A stretch of 64,000 nucleotides of DNA from Acanthosepion lycidas (taxonomy: Eukaryota; Mollusca; Cephalopoda; Sepiida; Sepiidae), in the NCBI GenBank assembly GCA_963932145.1, contig OZ010577.1, positions 15,663,889-15,727,888 of the forward strand. Reading direction: 5' to 3'. Below the pieces are notes generated by a model, which ran no database searches, was not told the origin of the DNA, and worked only from the letters and a program-made list of their open reading frames with translations. Below are positions 24,922-38,630 of this stretch, piece by piece. Numbering within the stretch: position 1 is the stretch's first letter; each line of letters opens with the position of its first letter. Position numbers and translations under genes: made by a program.

Positions 24922-27900
24922 GTGAGCGTAGCATGCAAAGGTTACGACTCACGTAACAGATATTTCCTTGAAAAAATGTGTGGACGCAAAGTGGGTGATC
25001 GCTGTATGTTTCTCTCCTGCCGTGCGTTCTATTTACCTTTACATTCTTTCATTTCACTTTATGAACAGGCAAGAGCCTCCTCTAAAACCGGCTTACTATT
25101 ATTTTTCATTCGAACTCATACAGTGAGCGTAGCATGCGAAGGATACTATTCATATAACAGGGATTTCCTTGTAAAACTGTGTGGACGCAAAATGGGTGAT
25201 CGCTGTATGTTTCTCTCCTGCCGTTCGTTCTATTTACCTTTACATTCTTTCATTTCACTTTATGAACAGGCAAGAGCCTCATCTAAAACCGGCTTACAAT
25301 TATTTTTCATTCGAACTCATACAGTGAGCGTAGCATGCAAAGAATACTATTCATATAACAGGGATTTCCTTGAAAAACTGTGTGGAAGCAAAATGGGTGA
25401 TCGCTGTATGTTTCTCTCCTGCCGTGCGTTCTATTTACCTTTACATTCTTTCATTTAACTTCATGAACAGGCAAGAGCCTCCTCTAAAAACTGCTTACAA
25501 TTATTTTTCATTCGAACTCATACAGTGAGCGTAGCATGCAAAGGTTACGACTCACGTAACAGGGATTTCCTTGAAAAACTGTGTGGACGCAAAATGGGTG
25601 ATCGCTGAATGTTTCTCTCCTGCCGTGCGTTCTATTTACCTTTACATTCTTTCATTTCACTTTATGAACAGGCAAGAGCCTACTCTAAAACCGGCTTACA
25701 ATTATTTTTCATTCGAACTCATACAGTGAGCGTAGCATGCAAAGGATACTATTCATATAACAGGGATTTCCTTGAAAAATTGTGTGGACGCAAAATGAGG
25801 TGATCGCTGTATGTTTCTCTCCTGCCGTGCGTTCTATTTACATTTACATTCTTTCATTTCACTTTATGAACAGGCAAGAGCCTCCTCTAAAACCGGCTTA
25901 CAATTATTTTTCAATCGAACTCATACAGTGAGCGTAGCATGCAAAGGTTACGACTCACGTAACAGGGATTTCCTTGAAAAACTGTGTGGACGCAAAATGG
26001 GTGATCGCTGTATGTTTCTCTCGTGCCGTGCGTTCTATTTACCTTTACATTCTTTCATTTCACTTTATGAACAGGCAAGAGCCTCCTCTCAAACCGGCTT
26101 ACAATTATTTTTCATTCGAACTCATACATTGAGCGTAGCATGCAAAGGTTACGACTCACGTAACAGGGATTTCCTTGAAAAACTGTGTGGACGCAAAATG
26201 GGTGATCGCTGTATGTTTCTCTCCTGCCGTGCGTTCTATTTACCTTTACATTCTTTCATTTCACTTTATGAACAGGCAAGAGCCTACTCTAAAACCGGCT
26301 TACAATTATTTTTCATTCGAACTCATACAGTGAGCGTAGCATGCAAAGGATACTATTCATATAACAGGGATTTCCTTGAAAAATTGTGTGGACGCAAAAT
26401 GGGTGATCGCTGTATGTTTCTCTCCTGCCGTGCGTTCTATTTATATTTACTTTCTTTCATTTAACTTTATGAACAGGCAAGAGCCTCCTCTAAAACCGGC
26501 TTACAATTATTTTTCATTCGAACTCATACAGTGAGCGTAGCATGCAAAGGATACTATTCATATAACAGGGATTTCCTTGAAAAATTGTATGGACGCAAAA
26601 TGGGTGATCGCTGTATGTTTCTCTCCTGCCGTGCGTTCTATTTACCTTTACATTCTTTCATTTAACTTTATGAACAGGCAAGAGCCTCCTCTAAAACCGG
26701 CTTACAATTATTTTTCATTCGAACTCATACAGTGAGCGTAGCATGCAAAGGTTACGACTCACGTAACAGGGATTTCCTTGAAAAACTGTGTGGACGCAAA
26801 ATGGGTGATCGCTGTATGTTTCTCTCCTGCCGTGCGTTCTATTTACCTTTACATTCTTTCATTTCACTTTATGAACAGACAAGAGCCTCCTCTAAAACCG
26901 GCTTACAATTATTTTTCATTCGAACTCATACAGTGAGCGTAGCATGCAAAGGTTACGACTCACGTAACAGGGATTTCCTTGAAAAACTGTGTGGACGCAA
27001 AATGGGTGATCGCTGTATGTTTCTCTCCTGCCGTGCGTTCTATTTACCTTTACATTCTTTCATTTCACTTTATGAACAGGCAAGAGCCTCCTCTAAAACC
27101 GGCTTACAATTATTTTTCATTCGAACTCATACAGTGAGCGTAGCATGCAAAGGATACTATTCATATAACAGGGATTTCCTTGAAAAATTGTGTGGACGCA
27201 AAATGGGTGAAAGCTGTATGTTTCTCTCCTGCCGTGCGTTCTATTTACATTTACTTTCTTTCATTTAACTTTATGAACAGGCAAGAGCCTCCTCTAAAAC
27301 CGGCTTACAATTATTTTTCATTCGAACTCATACAGTGAGCGTAGCATGCAAAGGATACTATTCATATAACAGGGATTTCCTTGAAAAATTGTGTGGACGC
27401 AAAATGGGTGATCGCTGTATGTTTCTCTCCTGCCGTGCGTTCTATTTACATTTGCATTCTTTCATTTCACTTTATGAACAGGCAAGAGCCTCCTCTAAAA
27501 CCGGCTTACAATTATTTTTCATTCGAACTCATACAGTGAGCGTAGTATGCAAAGGTTACGACTCACGTAACAGGGATTTCCTTGAAAAACTGTGTGGACG
27601 CAAAATGGATGATCGCTGTATGTTTCTCTCCTGCCGTGCGTTCTATTTACCTTTACATTCTTTCATTTCACTTTAGGAACAGGCAAGAGCCTCCTCTAAA
27701 ACCGGCTTACAATTATTTTTCATTCGAACTCATACAGTGAGCGTAGCATGCAAAGGTTACGACTCACGTAACAGGGATTTCCTTGAAAAACTGTGTGGAG
27801 TCAAAATGGGTGATCGCTGTATGTTTCTCTCCTGCCGTGCGTTCTATTTACCTTTACATTCTTTCATTTCACTTTATGAACAGGCAAGAGCCTCCTCTAA

Positions 27901-28156
27901 AACCGGCTTACAATTATTTTTCATTCGAACTCATACAGTGAGCGTAGCATGCAAATGTTACGACTCACGTAACAGGGATTTCCTTGAAAAACTTTGTGGA
28001 CGCAAAATGGATGATCGCTGTATGTTTCTCTCCTGCCGTGCGTTCTATTTACCTTTACATTCTTTCATTTCACTTTAGGAACAGGCAAGAGCCTCCTCTA
28101 AAACCGGCTTACAATTATTTTTCATTCGAACTCATACAGTGAGCGTAGCATGCAAA

Positions 28157-28177
28157 GGTTACGATTCATATAACAGG
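28157..28177. other. Hybrid box 2 of 7, in a chimeric monomer
   Basis: Same core and same 1-bp insertion. The rest of this monomer (28139-28340) switches between 28178 and 28208 to the sequence of the following monomer of the parent block (AAAGTGGG, as at 24922), so one unit has been deleted. Confidence 0.85.
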
Positions 28178-28742
28178 CAATTTCCTTGAAAAAATGTGTG
28201 GACGCAAAGTGGGTGATCGCTGTATGTTTCTCTCCTGCCGTGCGTTCTATTTACCTTTACATTCTTTCATTTCACTTTATGAACAGGCAAGAGCCTCCTC
28301 TAAAACCGGCTTACTATTATTTTTCATTCGAACTCATACAGTGAGCGTAGCATGCGAAGGATACTATTCATATAACAGGGATTTCCTTGAAAAACTGTGT
28401 GGACGCAAAATGGGTGATCGCTGTATGTTTCTCTCCTGCAGTTCGTTCTATTTACCTTTACATTCTTTCATTTCACTTTATGAACAGGCAAGAGCCTCAT
28501 CTAAAACCGGCTTACAATTATTTTTCATTCGAACTCATACAGTGAGCGTAGCATGCAAAGAATACTATTCATATAACAGGGATTTCCTTGAAAAACTGTG
28601 TGGAAGCAAAATGGGTGATCGCTGTATGTTTCTCTCCTGCCGTGCGTTCTATTTACCTTTACATTCTTTCATTTAACTTCATGAACAGGCAAGAGCCTCC
28701 TCTAAAAACTGCTTACAATTATTTTTCATTCGAACTCATACA

Positions 28743-30551
28743 GTGAGCGTAGCATGCAAAGGTTACGACTCACGTAACAGGGATTTCTTTGAAAAACTGT
28801 GTGGACGCAAAATGGGTGATCGCTGTATGTTTCTCTCCTACCGTGCGTTCTATTTACCTTTACATTCTTTCATTTCACTTTATGAACAGGCAAGGGTCTC
28901 CTCTAAAACCGGCTTACAATTATTTTTCATTCGAACTCATACAGTGAGCGTAGCATGGAAAGGATACTATTCATATAACAGGGATTTCCTTGTAAAACTG
29001 TGTGGACGCAAAGTGGGTGATCGCTGTATGTTTCTCTCCTGCCGTGCGTTCTATTTACCTTTACATTCTTTCATTTAACTTTATGAACAGGCAAGGGCCT
29101 CCTCTAAAACCGGCTTACAATTATTTTTCATTCGAACTCATGCAGCGAGCGTAGCATGCAAAGGTTACGACTCACGTAACAGGGATTTCCTTGAAAAACT
29201 GTGTAGACGCAAAATGGGTGATCGCTGTATGTTTCTCTCCTATCGTGCGTTCTATTTACCTTTACATTCTTTCATTTCACTTTATGAACAGGCAAGGGCC
29301 TCCTCTAAAACCGGCTTACAATTATTTTTCATTCGAACTCATACAGTGAGCGTAGCATGCAAAGGTTACGACTCACGTAACAGGGATTTCCTTGAAAAGC
29401 TGTGTGGACGCAAAATGGGTGATCGCTGTAAGTTTCTCTCCTGCCGTGCGTTCTATTTACCTTTACATTCTTTCATTTCACTTTATGAACAGGCAAGAGC
29501 CTCCTCTAAAACCGGCTTACAATTATTTTTCATTCGAACTCATACAGTGAGCGTAGCATGCAAAGGTTACGACTCACGTAACAGGGATTTCCTTGAAAAC
29601 CTGTGTGGACGCAAAGTGGGTGATCGCTGTATGTTTCTCTCCTGCCGTGCGTTCTATTTACCTTTACATTCTTTCATTTCACTTTATGAACAGGCAAGAG
29701 CCTCCTCTAAAACCGGCTTACAATTATTTTTCATTCGAACTCATACAGTGAGCGTAGCATGCAAAGGATACTATTCATATAACAGGGATTTCCTTGAAAA
29801 ATTGTGTGGACGCAAAATGTGTGATCGCTGTATGTTTCTCTCCTGCCGTGCGTTCTATTTACCTTTACATTCTTTCATTTAACTTCATGAACAGGCAAGA
29901 GCCTCCTCTAAAAACTGCTTACAATTATTTTTCATTCGAACTCATACAGTGAGCGTAGCATGCAAAGGTTACGACTCACGTAACAGGGATTTCTTTGAAA
30001 AACTGTGTGGACGCAAAATGGGTGATCGCTGTATGTTTCTCTCCTGCCGTGCGTTCTATTTACCTTTACATTCTTTCATTTCACTTTATGAACAGGCAAG
30101 GGTCTCCTCTAAAACCGGCTTACAATTATTTTTCATTCGAACTCATACAGTGAGCGTACCATGCAAAGGATAATATTCATATAACAGGGATTTCCTTGTA
30201 AAACTGTGTGGACGCAAAGTGGGTGATCGCTGTATGTTTCTCTCCTGCCGTGCGTTCTATTTACCTTTACATTCTTTCATTTAACTTTATGAACAGGCAA
30301 GGGCCTCCTCTAAAACCGGCTTACAATTATTTTTCATTCGAACTCATACAGTGAGCGTAGCATGCAAAGGTTACGACTCACGTAACAGGGATTTCCTTGA
30401 AAAACTGTGTGGACGCAAAATGGGTGATCGCTGTATGTTTCTCTCCTAACGTGCGTTCTATTTACCTTTACATTCTTTCATTTCACTTTATGAACAGGCA
30501 AGGGCCTCCTCTAAAACCGGCTTACAATTATTTTTCATTCGAACTCATACA
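28743..30551. repeat. Three-monomer motif repeated at a 6-unit distance
   Basis: Monomers at 28743, 28944 and 29145 correspond to those at 29949, 30150 and 30351 (offset 1,206). The first pair shares GATTTCTTTGAAAAAC, the second GTAAAACTGTG with a TTTAAC stop. The monomer at 30351 has TCTCCTAACGTG, a private in-frame TAA, and the one at 29145 has ATGCAGCGAGCG, an unusual double change at the unit boundary. Confidence 0.65.
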
Positions 30552-31556
30552 GTGAGCGTAGCATGCAAAGGATACTATTCATATAACAGGGATTTCCTTG
30601 AAAAACTGTGTGGACGCAAAATGGGTGATCGCTGTAAGTTTCTCTCCTGCCGTGCGTTCTATTTACCTTTACATTCTTTCATTTCACTTTATGAACAGGC
30701 AAGAGCCTCCTCTAAAACCGGCTTACAATTATTTTTCATTCGAACTCATACAGTGAGCGTAGCATGCAAAGGTTACGACTCACGTAACAGATATTTCCTT
30801 GAAAAACTGTGTGGACGCAAAGTGGGTGATCGCTGTATGTTTCTCTCCTGCCGTGCGTTCTATTTACCTTTACATTCTTTCATTTCACTTTATGAACAGG
30901 CAAGAGCCTCCTCTAAAACCGGCTTACAATTATTTTTCATTCGAACTCATACAGTGAGCGTAGCATGCGAAGGATACTATTCATATAACAGGTATTTCCT
31001 TGAAAAACTGTGTGGACGCAAAATGGGTGATCGCTGTATGTTTCTCGCCTGCCGTTCGTTCTATTTACCTTTACATTCTTTCATTTCACTTTATGAACAG
31101 GCAAGAGCCTCATCTAAAACCGGCTTACAATTATTTTTCATTCGAACTCATACAGTGAGCGAAGCATGCAAAGAATACTATTCATATAACAGGGATTTCC
31201 TTGAAAAACTGTGTGGAAGCAAAATGGGTGATCGCTGTATGTTTCTCTCCTGCCGTGCGTTCTATTTACCTTTACATTCTTTCATTTAACTTCAGGAACA
31301 GGCAAGAGCCTACTCTAAAAGCTGCTTACAATTATTTTTCATTCGAACTCATACAGTGAGCGTAGCATGCAATGGTTACGACTCACGTAACAGGGATTTC
31401 CTTGAAAAACTGTGTGGACGCAAAATGGGTGATCGCTGTATGTTTCTCTCCTGCCGTGCGTTCTATTTACCTTTACATTCTTTCATTTCACTTTATGAAC
31501 AGGCAAGGGTCTCCTCTAAAACCGGCTTACAATTATTTTTCATTCGAACTCATACA
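30150..31556. repeat. Higher-order repeat of the GATAATATT/GTAAAAC family, 7-unit copy
   Basis: The family is marked by a first monomer with GTACCATGC, GATAATATTC, GTAAAACTG and TTTAAC, and ends with a type-1 unit carrying AAGGGTCTCC. Near the end two type-2 monomers follow each other: one with GCATGCGAAGG and CCGTTCGTTC, the next with GCGAAGCATGC and TGGAAGCAAAATG. This copy has seven monomers. Confidence 0.78.
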
Positions 31557-33164
31557 GTGAGCGTACCATGCAAAGGATAATATTCATATAACAGGGATTT
31601 CCTTGTAAAACTGTGTGGACGCAAAGTGGGTGATCGCTGTATGTTTCTCTCCTGCCGTGCGTTCTATTTACCTTTACATTCTTTCATTTAACGTTATGAA
31701 CAGGCAAGGGCCTCCTCTAAAACCGGCTTACAATTATTTTTCATTCGAACTCATACAGTGAGCGTAGCATGCAAAGGTTACGACTCTCGTAACAGGGATT
31801 TCCTTGAAAAACTGTGTGGACGCAAAATGGGTGATCGCTGTATGTTTCTCTCCTATCGTGCGTTCTATTTACCTTTACATTCTTTCATTTCACTTTATGA
31901 ACAGGCAAGGGCCTCCTCTAAAACCGGCTTACAATTATTTTTCATTCGAACTCATACAGTGAGTGTAGCATGCAAAGGTTACGACTCACGTAACAGGGAT
32001 TTCCTTGAAAAACTCTGTGGACGCAAAATGGGTGATCGCTGTAAGTTTCTCTCCTGCCGTGCGTTCTATTTACCTTTACATTCTTTCATTTCACTTTATG
32101 AACAGGCAAGAGCCTCCTCTAAAACCGGCTTACAATTATTTTTCATTCGAACCCATACAGTGAGCGTAGCATGCAAAGGTTACGACTCACGTAACAGGGA
32201 TTTCCTTGAAAAACTGTGTGGACGCAAAATGGGTGATCGCTGTATGTTTCTCTCCTGCCGTGCGTTCTATTTACCTTTACATTCTTTCATTTCACTTTAT
32301 GAACAGGCAAGAGCCTCCTCTAAAACCGGCTTACAATTATTTTTCATTCGAACTCATACAGTGAGCGTAGCATGCAAAGGTTACGACTCACGTAACAGAT
32401 ATTTCCTTGAAAAACTGTGTGGACGCAAAGTGGGTGATCGCTGTATGTTTCTCTCCTGCCGTGCGTTCTATTTACCTTTACATTCTTTCATTTCACTTTA
32501 TGAACAGGCAAGAGCCTCCTCTAAAACCGGCTTACAATTATTTTTCATTCGAACTCATACAGTGAGCGTAGCATGCGAAGGATACTATTCATATAACAGG
32601 GATTTCCTTGAAAAACTGTGTGGACGCAAAATGGGTGATCGCTGTATGTTTCTCTCCTGCCGTTCGTTCTATTTACCTTTACATTCTTTCATTTCACTTT
32701 ATGAACAGGCAAGAGCCTCATCTAAAACCGGCTTACAATTATTTTTCATTCGAACTCATACAGTGAGCGAAGCATGCAAAGAATACTATTCATATAACAG
32801 GGATTTCCTTGAAAAACTGTGTGGAAGCAAAATGGGTGATCGCTGTATGTTTCTCTCCTGCCGTGCGTTCTATTTACCTTTACATTCTTTCATTTAACTT
32901 CAGGAACAGGCAAGAGCCTCCTCTAAAAGCTGCTTACAATTATTTTTCATTCGAACTCATACAGTGAGCGTAGCATGCAAAGGTTACGACTCACGTAACA
33001 GGGATTTCCTTGAAAAACTGTGTGGACGCAAAATGGGTGATCGCTGTATGTTTCTCTCCTGCCGTGCGTTCTATTTACCTTTACATTCTTTCATTTCACT
33101 TTATGAACAGGCAAGGGTCTCCTCTAAAACCAGCTTACAATTATTTTTCATTCGAACTCATACA
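31557..33164. repeat. Higher-order repeat of the GATAATATT/GTAAAAC family, 8-unit copy
   Basis: Eight monomers, 1,608 bp, with the same start and end as the 7-unit copy. The middle contains an AAGTTTCTC unit with CTCTGTGG and a CGAACCCATACAG ending, followed by a consensus-like type-1 unit. The second monomer has GACTCTCGTAAC, which breaks one arm of the dyad's surroundings without changing the arms themselves. Confidence 0.78.
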
Positions 33165-35174
33165 GTGAGCGTACCATGCAAAGGATAATATTCATATAAC
33201 AGGGATTTCCTTGTAAAACTGTGTGGACGCAAAGTGGGTGATCGCTGTATGTTTCTCTCCTGCCGTGCGTTCTATTTACCTTTACATTCTTTCATTTAAC
33301 TTTATGAACAGGCAAGGGCCTCCTCTAAAACCGGCTTACAATTATTTTTCATTCGAACTCATACAGTGAGCGTAGCATGCAAAGGTTACGACTCTCGTAA
33401 CAGGGATTTCCTTGAAAAACTGTGTGGACGCAAAATGGGTGATCGCTGTATGTTTCTCTCCTATCGTGCGTTCTATTTACCTTTACATTCTTTCATTTCA
33501 CTTTATGAAAAGGCAATGGCCTCCTCTAAAACCGGCTTACAATTATTTTTCATTCGAACTCATACAGTGAGCGTAGCATGCAAAGGTTACGACTCACGTA
33601 ACAGGGATTTCCTTGAAAAACTCTGTGGACGCAAAATGGGTGATCGCTGTAAGTTTCTCTCCTGCCGTGCGTTCTATTTACCTTTACATTCTTTCATTTC
33701 ACTTTATGAACAGGCAAGAGCCTCCTCTAAAACCGGCTTACAATTATTTTTCATTCGAACCCATACAGTGAGCGTAGCATGCAAAGGTTACGACTCACGT
33801 AACAGGGATTTCCTTGAAAAACTGTGTGGACGCAAAATGGGTGATCGCTGTATGTTTCTCTCCTGCCGTGCGTTCTATTTACCTTTACATTCTTTCATTT
33901 CACTTTATGAACAGGCAAGGGCCTCCTCTAAAACCGGCTTACAATTATTTTTCATTCGAACTCATACAGTGAGCGTAGCATGCAAAGGTTACGACTCACG
34001 TAACAGGGATTTCCTTGAAAAACTCTGTGGACGCAAAATGGGTGATCGCTGTAAGTTTCTCTCCTGCCGTGCGTTCTATTTACCTTTACATTCTTTCATT
34101 TCACTTTATGAACAGGCAAGAGCCTCCTCTAAAACCGGCTTACAATTATTTTTCATTCGAACCCATACAGTGAGCGTAGCATGCAAAGGTTACGACTCAC
34201 GTAACAGGGATTTCCTTGAAAAACTGTGTGGACGCAAAATGGGTGATCGCTGTATGTTTCTCTCCTGCCGTGCGTTCTATTTACCTTTACATTCTTTCAT
34301 TTCACTTTATGAACAGGCAAGAGCCTCCTCTAAAACCGGCTTACAATTATTTTTCATTCGAACTCATACAGTGAGCGTAGCATGCAAAGGTTACGACTCA
34401 CGTAACAGATATTTCCTTGAAAAACTGTGTGGACGCAAAGTGGGTGATCGCTGTATGTTTCTCTCCTGCCGTGCGTTCTATTTACCTTTACATTCTTTCA
34501 TTTCACTTTATGAACAGGCAAGAGCCTCCTCTAAAACCGGCTTACAATTATTTTTCATTCGAACTCATACAGTGAGCGTAGCATGCGAAGGATACTATTC
34601 ATATAACAGGGATTTCCTTGAAAAACTGTGTGGACGCAAAATGGGTGATCGCTGTATGTTTCTCTCCTGCCGTTCGTTCTATTTACCTTTACATTCTTTC
34701 ATTTCACTTTATGAACAGGCAAGAGCCTCATCTAAAACCGGCTTACAATTATTTTTCATTCGAACTCATACAGTGAGCGAAGCATGCAAAGAATACTATT
34801 CATATAACAGGGATTTCCTTGAAAAACTGTGTGGAAGCAAAATGGGTGATCGCTGTATGTTTCTCTCCTGCCGTGCGTTCTATTTACCTTTACATTCTTT
34901 CATTTAACTTCAGGAACAGGCAAGAGCCTCCTCTAAAAGCTGCTTACAATTATTTTTCATTCGAACTCATACAGTGAGCGTAGCATGCAAAGGTTACGAC
35001 TCACGTAACAGGGATTTCCTTGAAAAACTGTGTGGACGCAAAATGGGTGATCGCTGTATGTTTCTCTCCTGCCGTGCGTTCTATTTACCTTTACGTTCTT
35101 TCATTTCACTTTATGAACAGGCAAGGGTCTCCTCTAAAACCGGCTTACAATTATTTTTCATTCGAACTCATACA
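33165..35174. repeat. Higher-order repeat of the GATAATATT/GTAAAAC family, 10-unit copy with internal dimer duplication
   Basis: Ten monomers, 2,010 bp. It equals the 8-unit copy plus one extra dimer: 33567-33968 is repeated at 33969-34370. Both dimers carry CTCTGTGG, AAGTTTCTC and CGAACCCATACAG. They differ at 33920 (AAGGGCC) against the matching AAGAGCC, so they are not absolutely identical. Confidence 0.8.
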
Positions 35175-35375
35175 GTGAGCGTACCATGCAAAGGATAATA
35201 TTCATATAACAGGGATTTCCTTGTAAAACTGTGTGGACGCAAAGTGGGTGATCGCTGTATGTTTCTCTCCTGCCGTGCGTTCTATTTACCTTTACATTCT
35301 TTCATTTAACTTTATGAACAGGCAAGGGCCTCCTCTAAAACCGGCTTACAATTATTTTTCATTCGAACTCATACA

Positions 35376-37666
35376 GTGAGCGTAGCATGCAAAGGTTACG
35401 ACTCTCGTAACAGGGATTTCCTTGAAAAACTGTGTGGACGCAAAATGGGTGATCGCTGTATGTTTCTCTCCTATCGTGCGTTCTATTTACCTTTACATTC
35501 TTTCATTTCACTTTATGAAAAGGCAAGGGCCTCCTCTAAAACCGGCTTACAATTATTTTTCATTCGAACTCATACAGTGAGCGTAGCATGCAAAGGTTAC
35601 GACTCACGTAACAGGGATTTCCTTGAAAAACTCTGTGGACGCAAAATGGGTGATCGCTGTAAGTTTCTCTCCTGCCGTGCGTTCTATTTACCTTTACATT
35701 CTTTCATTTCACTTTATGAACAGGCAAGAGCCTCCTCTAAAACCGGCTTACAATTATTTTTCATTCGAACCCATACAGTGAGCGTAGCATGCAAAGGTTA
35801 CGACTCACGTAACAGGGATTTCCTTGAAAAACTGTGTGGACGCAAAATGGGTGATCGCTGTATGTTTCTCTCCTGCCGTGCGTTCTATTTACATTTACTT
35901 TCTTTCATTTAACTTTATGAACAGGCAAGAGCCTCCTCTAAAACCGGCTTACAATTATTTTTCATTCGAACTCATACAGTGAGCGTAGCATGCAAAGGAT
36001 ACTATTCATATAACAGGGATTTCCTTGAAAAATTGTGTGGACGCAAAATGGGTGATCGCTTTATGTTTCTCTCCTGCCGTGCGTTCTATTTACATTTACA
36101 TTCTTTCATTTCACTTTATGAACAGGCAAGAGCCTCCTCTAAAACCGGCTTACAATTATTTTTCATTCGAACTCATACAGTGAGCGTAGCATGCAAAGGT
36201 TACGACTCACGTAACAGGGATTTCCTTGAAAAACTGTGTGGACGCAAAATGGGTGATCGCTGTATGTTTCTCTCCTACCGTGCGTTCTATTTACCTTTAC
36301 ATTCTTTCATTTCACTTTATGAACAGGCAAGGGCCTCCTCTGAAACCGGCTTACAATTATTTTTCATTCGAACTCATACAGTGAGCGTAGCATGCAAAGG
36401 ATACTATTCATATAACAGGGATTTCCTTGAAAAACTGTGTGGACGCAAAATGGGTGATCGCTGTATGTTTCTCTCCTGCCGTGCGTTCTATTTACCTTTA
36501 CATTCTTTCATTTAACTTTATGAACAGGCAAGGGCCTCCTCTAAAACCGGCTTACAATTATTTTTCATTCGAACTCATACAGTGAGCGTAGCATGCAAAG
36601 GTTACGACTCTCGTAACAGGGATTTCCTTGAAAAACTGTGTGGACGCAAAATGGGTGATCGCTGTATGTTTCTCTCCTATCGTGCGTTCTATTTACCTTT
36701 ACATTCTTTCATTTCACTTTATGAAAAGGCAAGGGCCTCCTCTAAAACCGGCTTACAATTATTTTTCATTCGAACTCATACAGTGAGCGTAGCATGCAAA
36801 GGTTACGACTCACGTAACAGGGATTTCCTTGAAAAACTCTGTGGACGCAAAATGGGTGATCGCTGTAAGTTTCTCTCCTGCCGTGCGTTCTATTTACCTT
36901 TACATTCTTTCATTTCACTTTATGAACAGGCAAGAGCCTCCTCTAAAACCGGCTTACAATTATTTTTCATTCGAACCCATACAGTGAGCGTAGCATGCAA
37001 AGGTTACGACTCACGTAACAGGGATTTCCTTGAAAAACTGTGTGGACGCAAAATGGGTGATCGCTGTATGTTTCTCTCCTGCCGTGCGTTCTATTTACAT
37101 TTACTTTCTTTCATTTAACTTTATGAACAGGCAAGAGCCTCCTCTAAAACCGGCTTACAATTATTTTTCATTCGAACTCATACAGTGAGCGTAGCATGCA
37201 AAGGATACTATTCATATAACAGGGATTTCCTTGAAAAATTGTGTGGACGCAAAATGGGTGATCGCTTTATGTTTCTCTCCTGCCGTGCGTTCTATTTACA
37301 TTTACATTCTTTCATTTCACTTTATGAACAGGCAAGAGCCTCCTCTAAAACCGGCTTACAATTATTTTTCATTCGAACTCATACAGTGAGCGTAGCATGC
37401 AAAGGTTACGACTCACGTAACAGGGATTTCCTTGAAAAACTGTGTGGACGCAAAATGGGTGATCGCTGTATGTTTCTCTCCTACCGTGCGTTCTATTTAC
37501 CTTTACATTCTTTCATTTCACTTTATGAACAGGCAAGGGCCTCCTCTGAAACCGGCTTACAATTATTTTTCATTCGAACTCATACAGTGAGCGTAGCATG
37601 CAAAGGATACTATTCATATAACAGGGATTTCCTTGAAAAACTGTGTGGACGCAAAATGGGTGATCG
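35376..37666. repeat. Tandem duplication with a 1,206-bp offset (6 units)
   Basis: 35376 to about 36460 matches 36582 to about 37666. Shared private features are GACTCTCGTAAC, TATGAAAAGGC, CGAACCCATACAG, GATCGCTTTATG and CTCTGAAACCGG. The match ends inside the sixth monomer, where the left copy goes on to a TTTAAC stop unit and the right copy becomes an AAGTTTCTC unit. Confidence 0.78.
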
Positions 37667-38609
37667 CTGTAAGTTTCTCTCCTGCCGTGCGTTCTATTTA
37701 CCTTTACATTCTTTCATTTCACTTTATGAACAGGCAAGAGCCTCCTCTAAAACCGGCTTACAATTATTTTTCATTCGAACTCATACAGTGGGCGTAGCAT
37801 GCAAAGGTTACGACTCACGTAACAGATATTTCCTTGAAAAACTGTGTGGACGCAAAGTGGGTGATCGCTGTATGTTTCTCTCCTGCCGTGCGTTCTATTT
37901 ACCTTTACATTCTTTCATTTCACTTTATGAACAGGCAAGAGACTCCTCTAAAACCGGCTTACAATTATTTTTCATTCGAACTCATACAGTGAGCGTAGCA
38001 TGCAAAGGTTACGACTCACGTAACAGGGATTTCCTAGAAAAACTTTGTGGACGCAAAATGGGTGATCGCTGTATGTTTCTCTCCTGCCGTGCGTTCTATT
38101 TACATTTACATTCTTTCATTTCACTTTCTGAACAGGCAAGAGCCTCCTCTAAAACCGGCTTACAATTATTTTTCATTCGAACTCATACAGTGAGCGTAGC
38201 ATGCAAAGGTTACGACTCACGTAACAGGGATTACCTTGAAAAACTGTGTGGAGTCAAAATGGGTGATCGCTGTATGTTTCTCTCCTGCCGTGCGTTCTAT
38301 TTACCTTTACATTCTTTCATTTCACTTTATGAACAGGCAAGAGCCTCCTCTAAAACCGGCTTACAATTATTTTTCATTCGAACTCATACAGTGAGCGTAG
38401 CATGCAAAGGTTACGACTCACGTAACAGGGATTTCCTTGAAAAACTTTGTGGACGCAAAATGGGTGATCGCTGTATGTTTCTCTCCTGCCGTGCGTTCTA
38501 TTTACCTTTACATTCTTTCATTTCACTTTATGAACAGGCAAGAGCCTCCTCTAAAACCGGCTTACAATTATTTTTCATTCGAACTCATACAGTGAGCGTA
38601 GCATGCAAA

Positions 38610-38630
38610 GGTTACGATTCATATAACAGG
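38610..38630. other. Hybrid box 3 of 7
   Basis: Same core and insertion. It lies in the left 23-monomer copy and is followed by a monomer with CACGTTACAGG, in which the right dyad arm is also altered. Confidence 0.85.

Larger units (their letters stand above)
22710..28742. repeat. Long block present twice with a shift of about 17-18 monomers
   Basis: 22710-23111 matches 26129-26530 (offset 3,419), 23112-23714 matches 26732-27334 (offset 3,620), 23916-24921 matches 27335-28180 or so (offset 3,419), and 25123-25524 matches 28341-28742 (offset 3,218). The changing offset means one monomer was gained at 26531 and single monomers were lost at the places corresponding to 23715 and to the junction at 28139. 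Shared private variants include GTAGTATGC, GGAGTCAAAATG, GCAAATGTTACG, GAAAGCTGTATG and GCAAAGAATAC. Confidence 0.78.
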
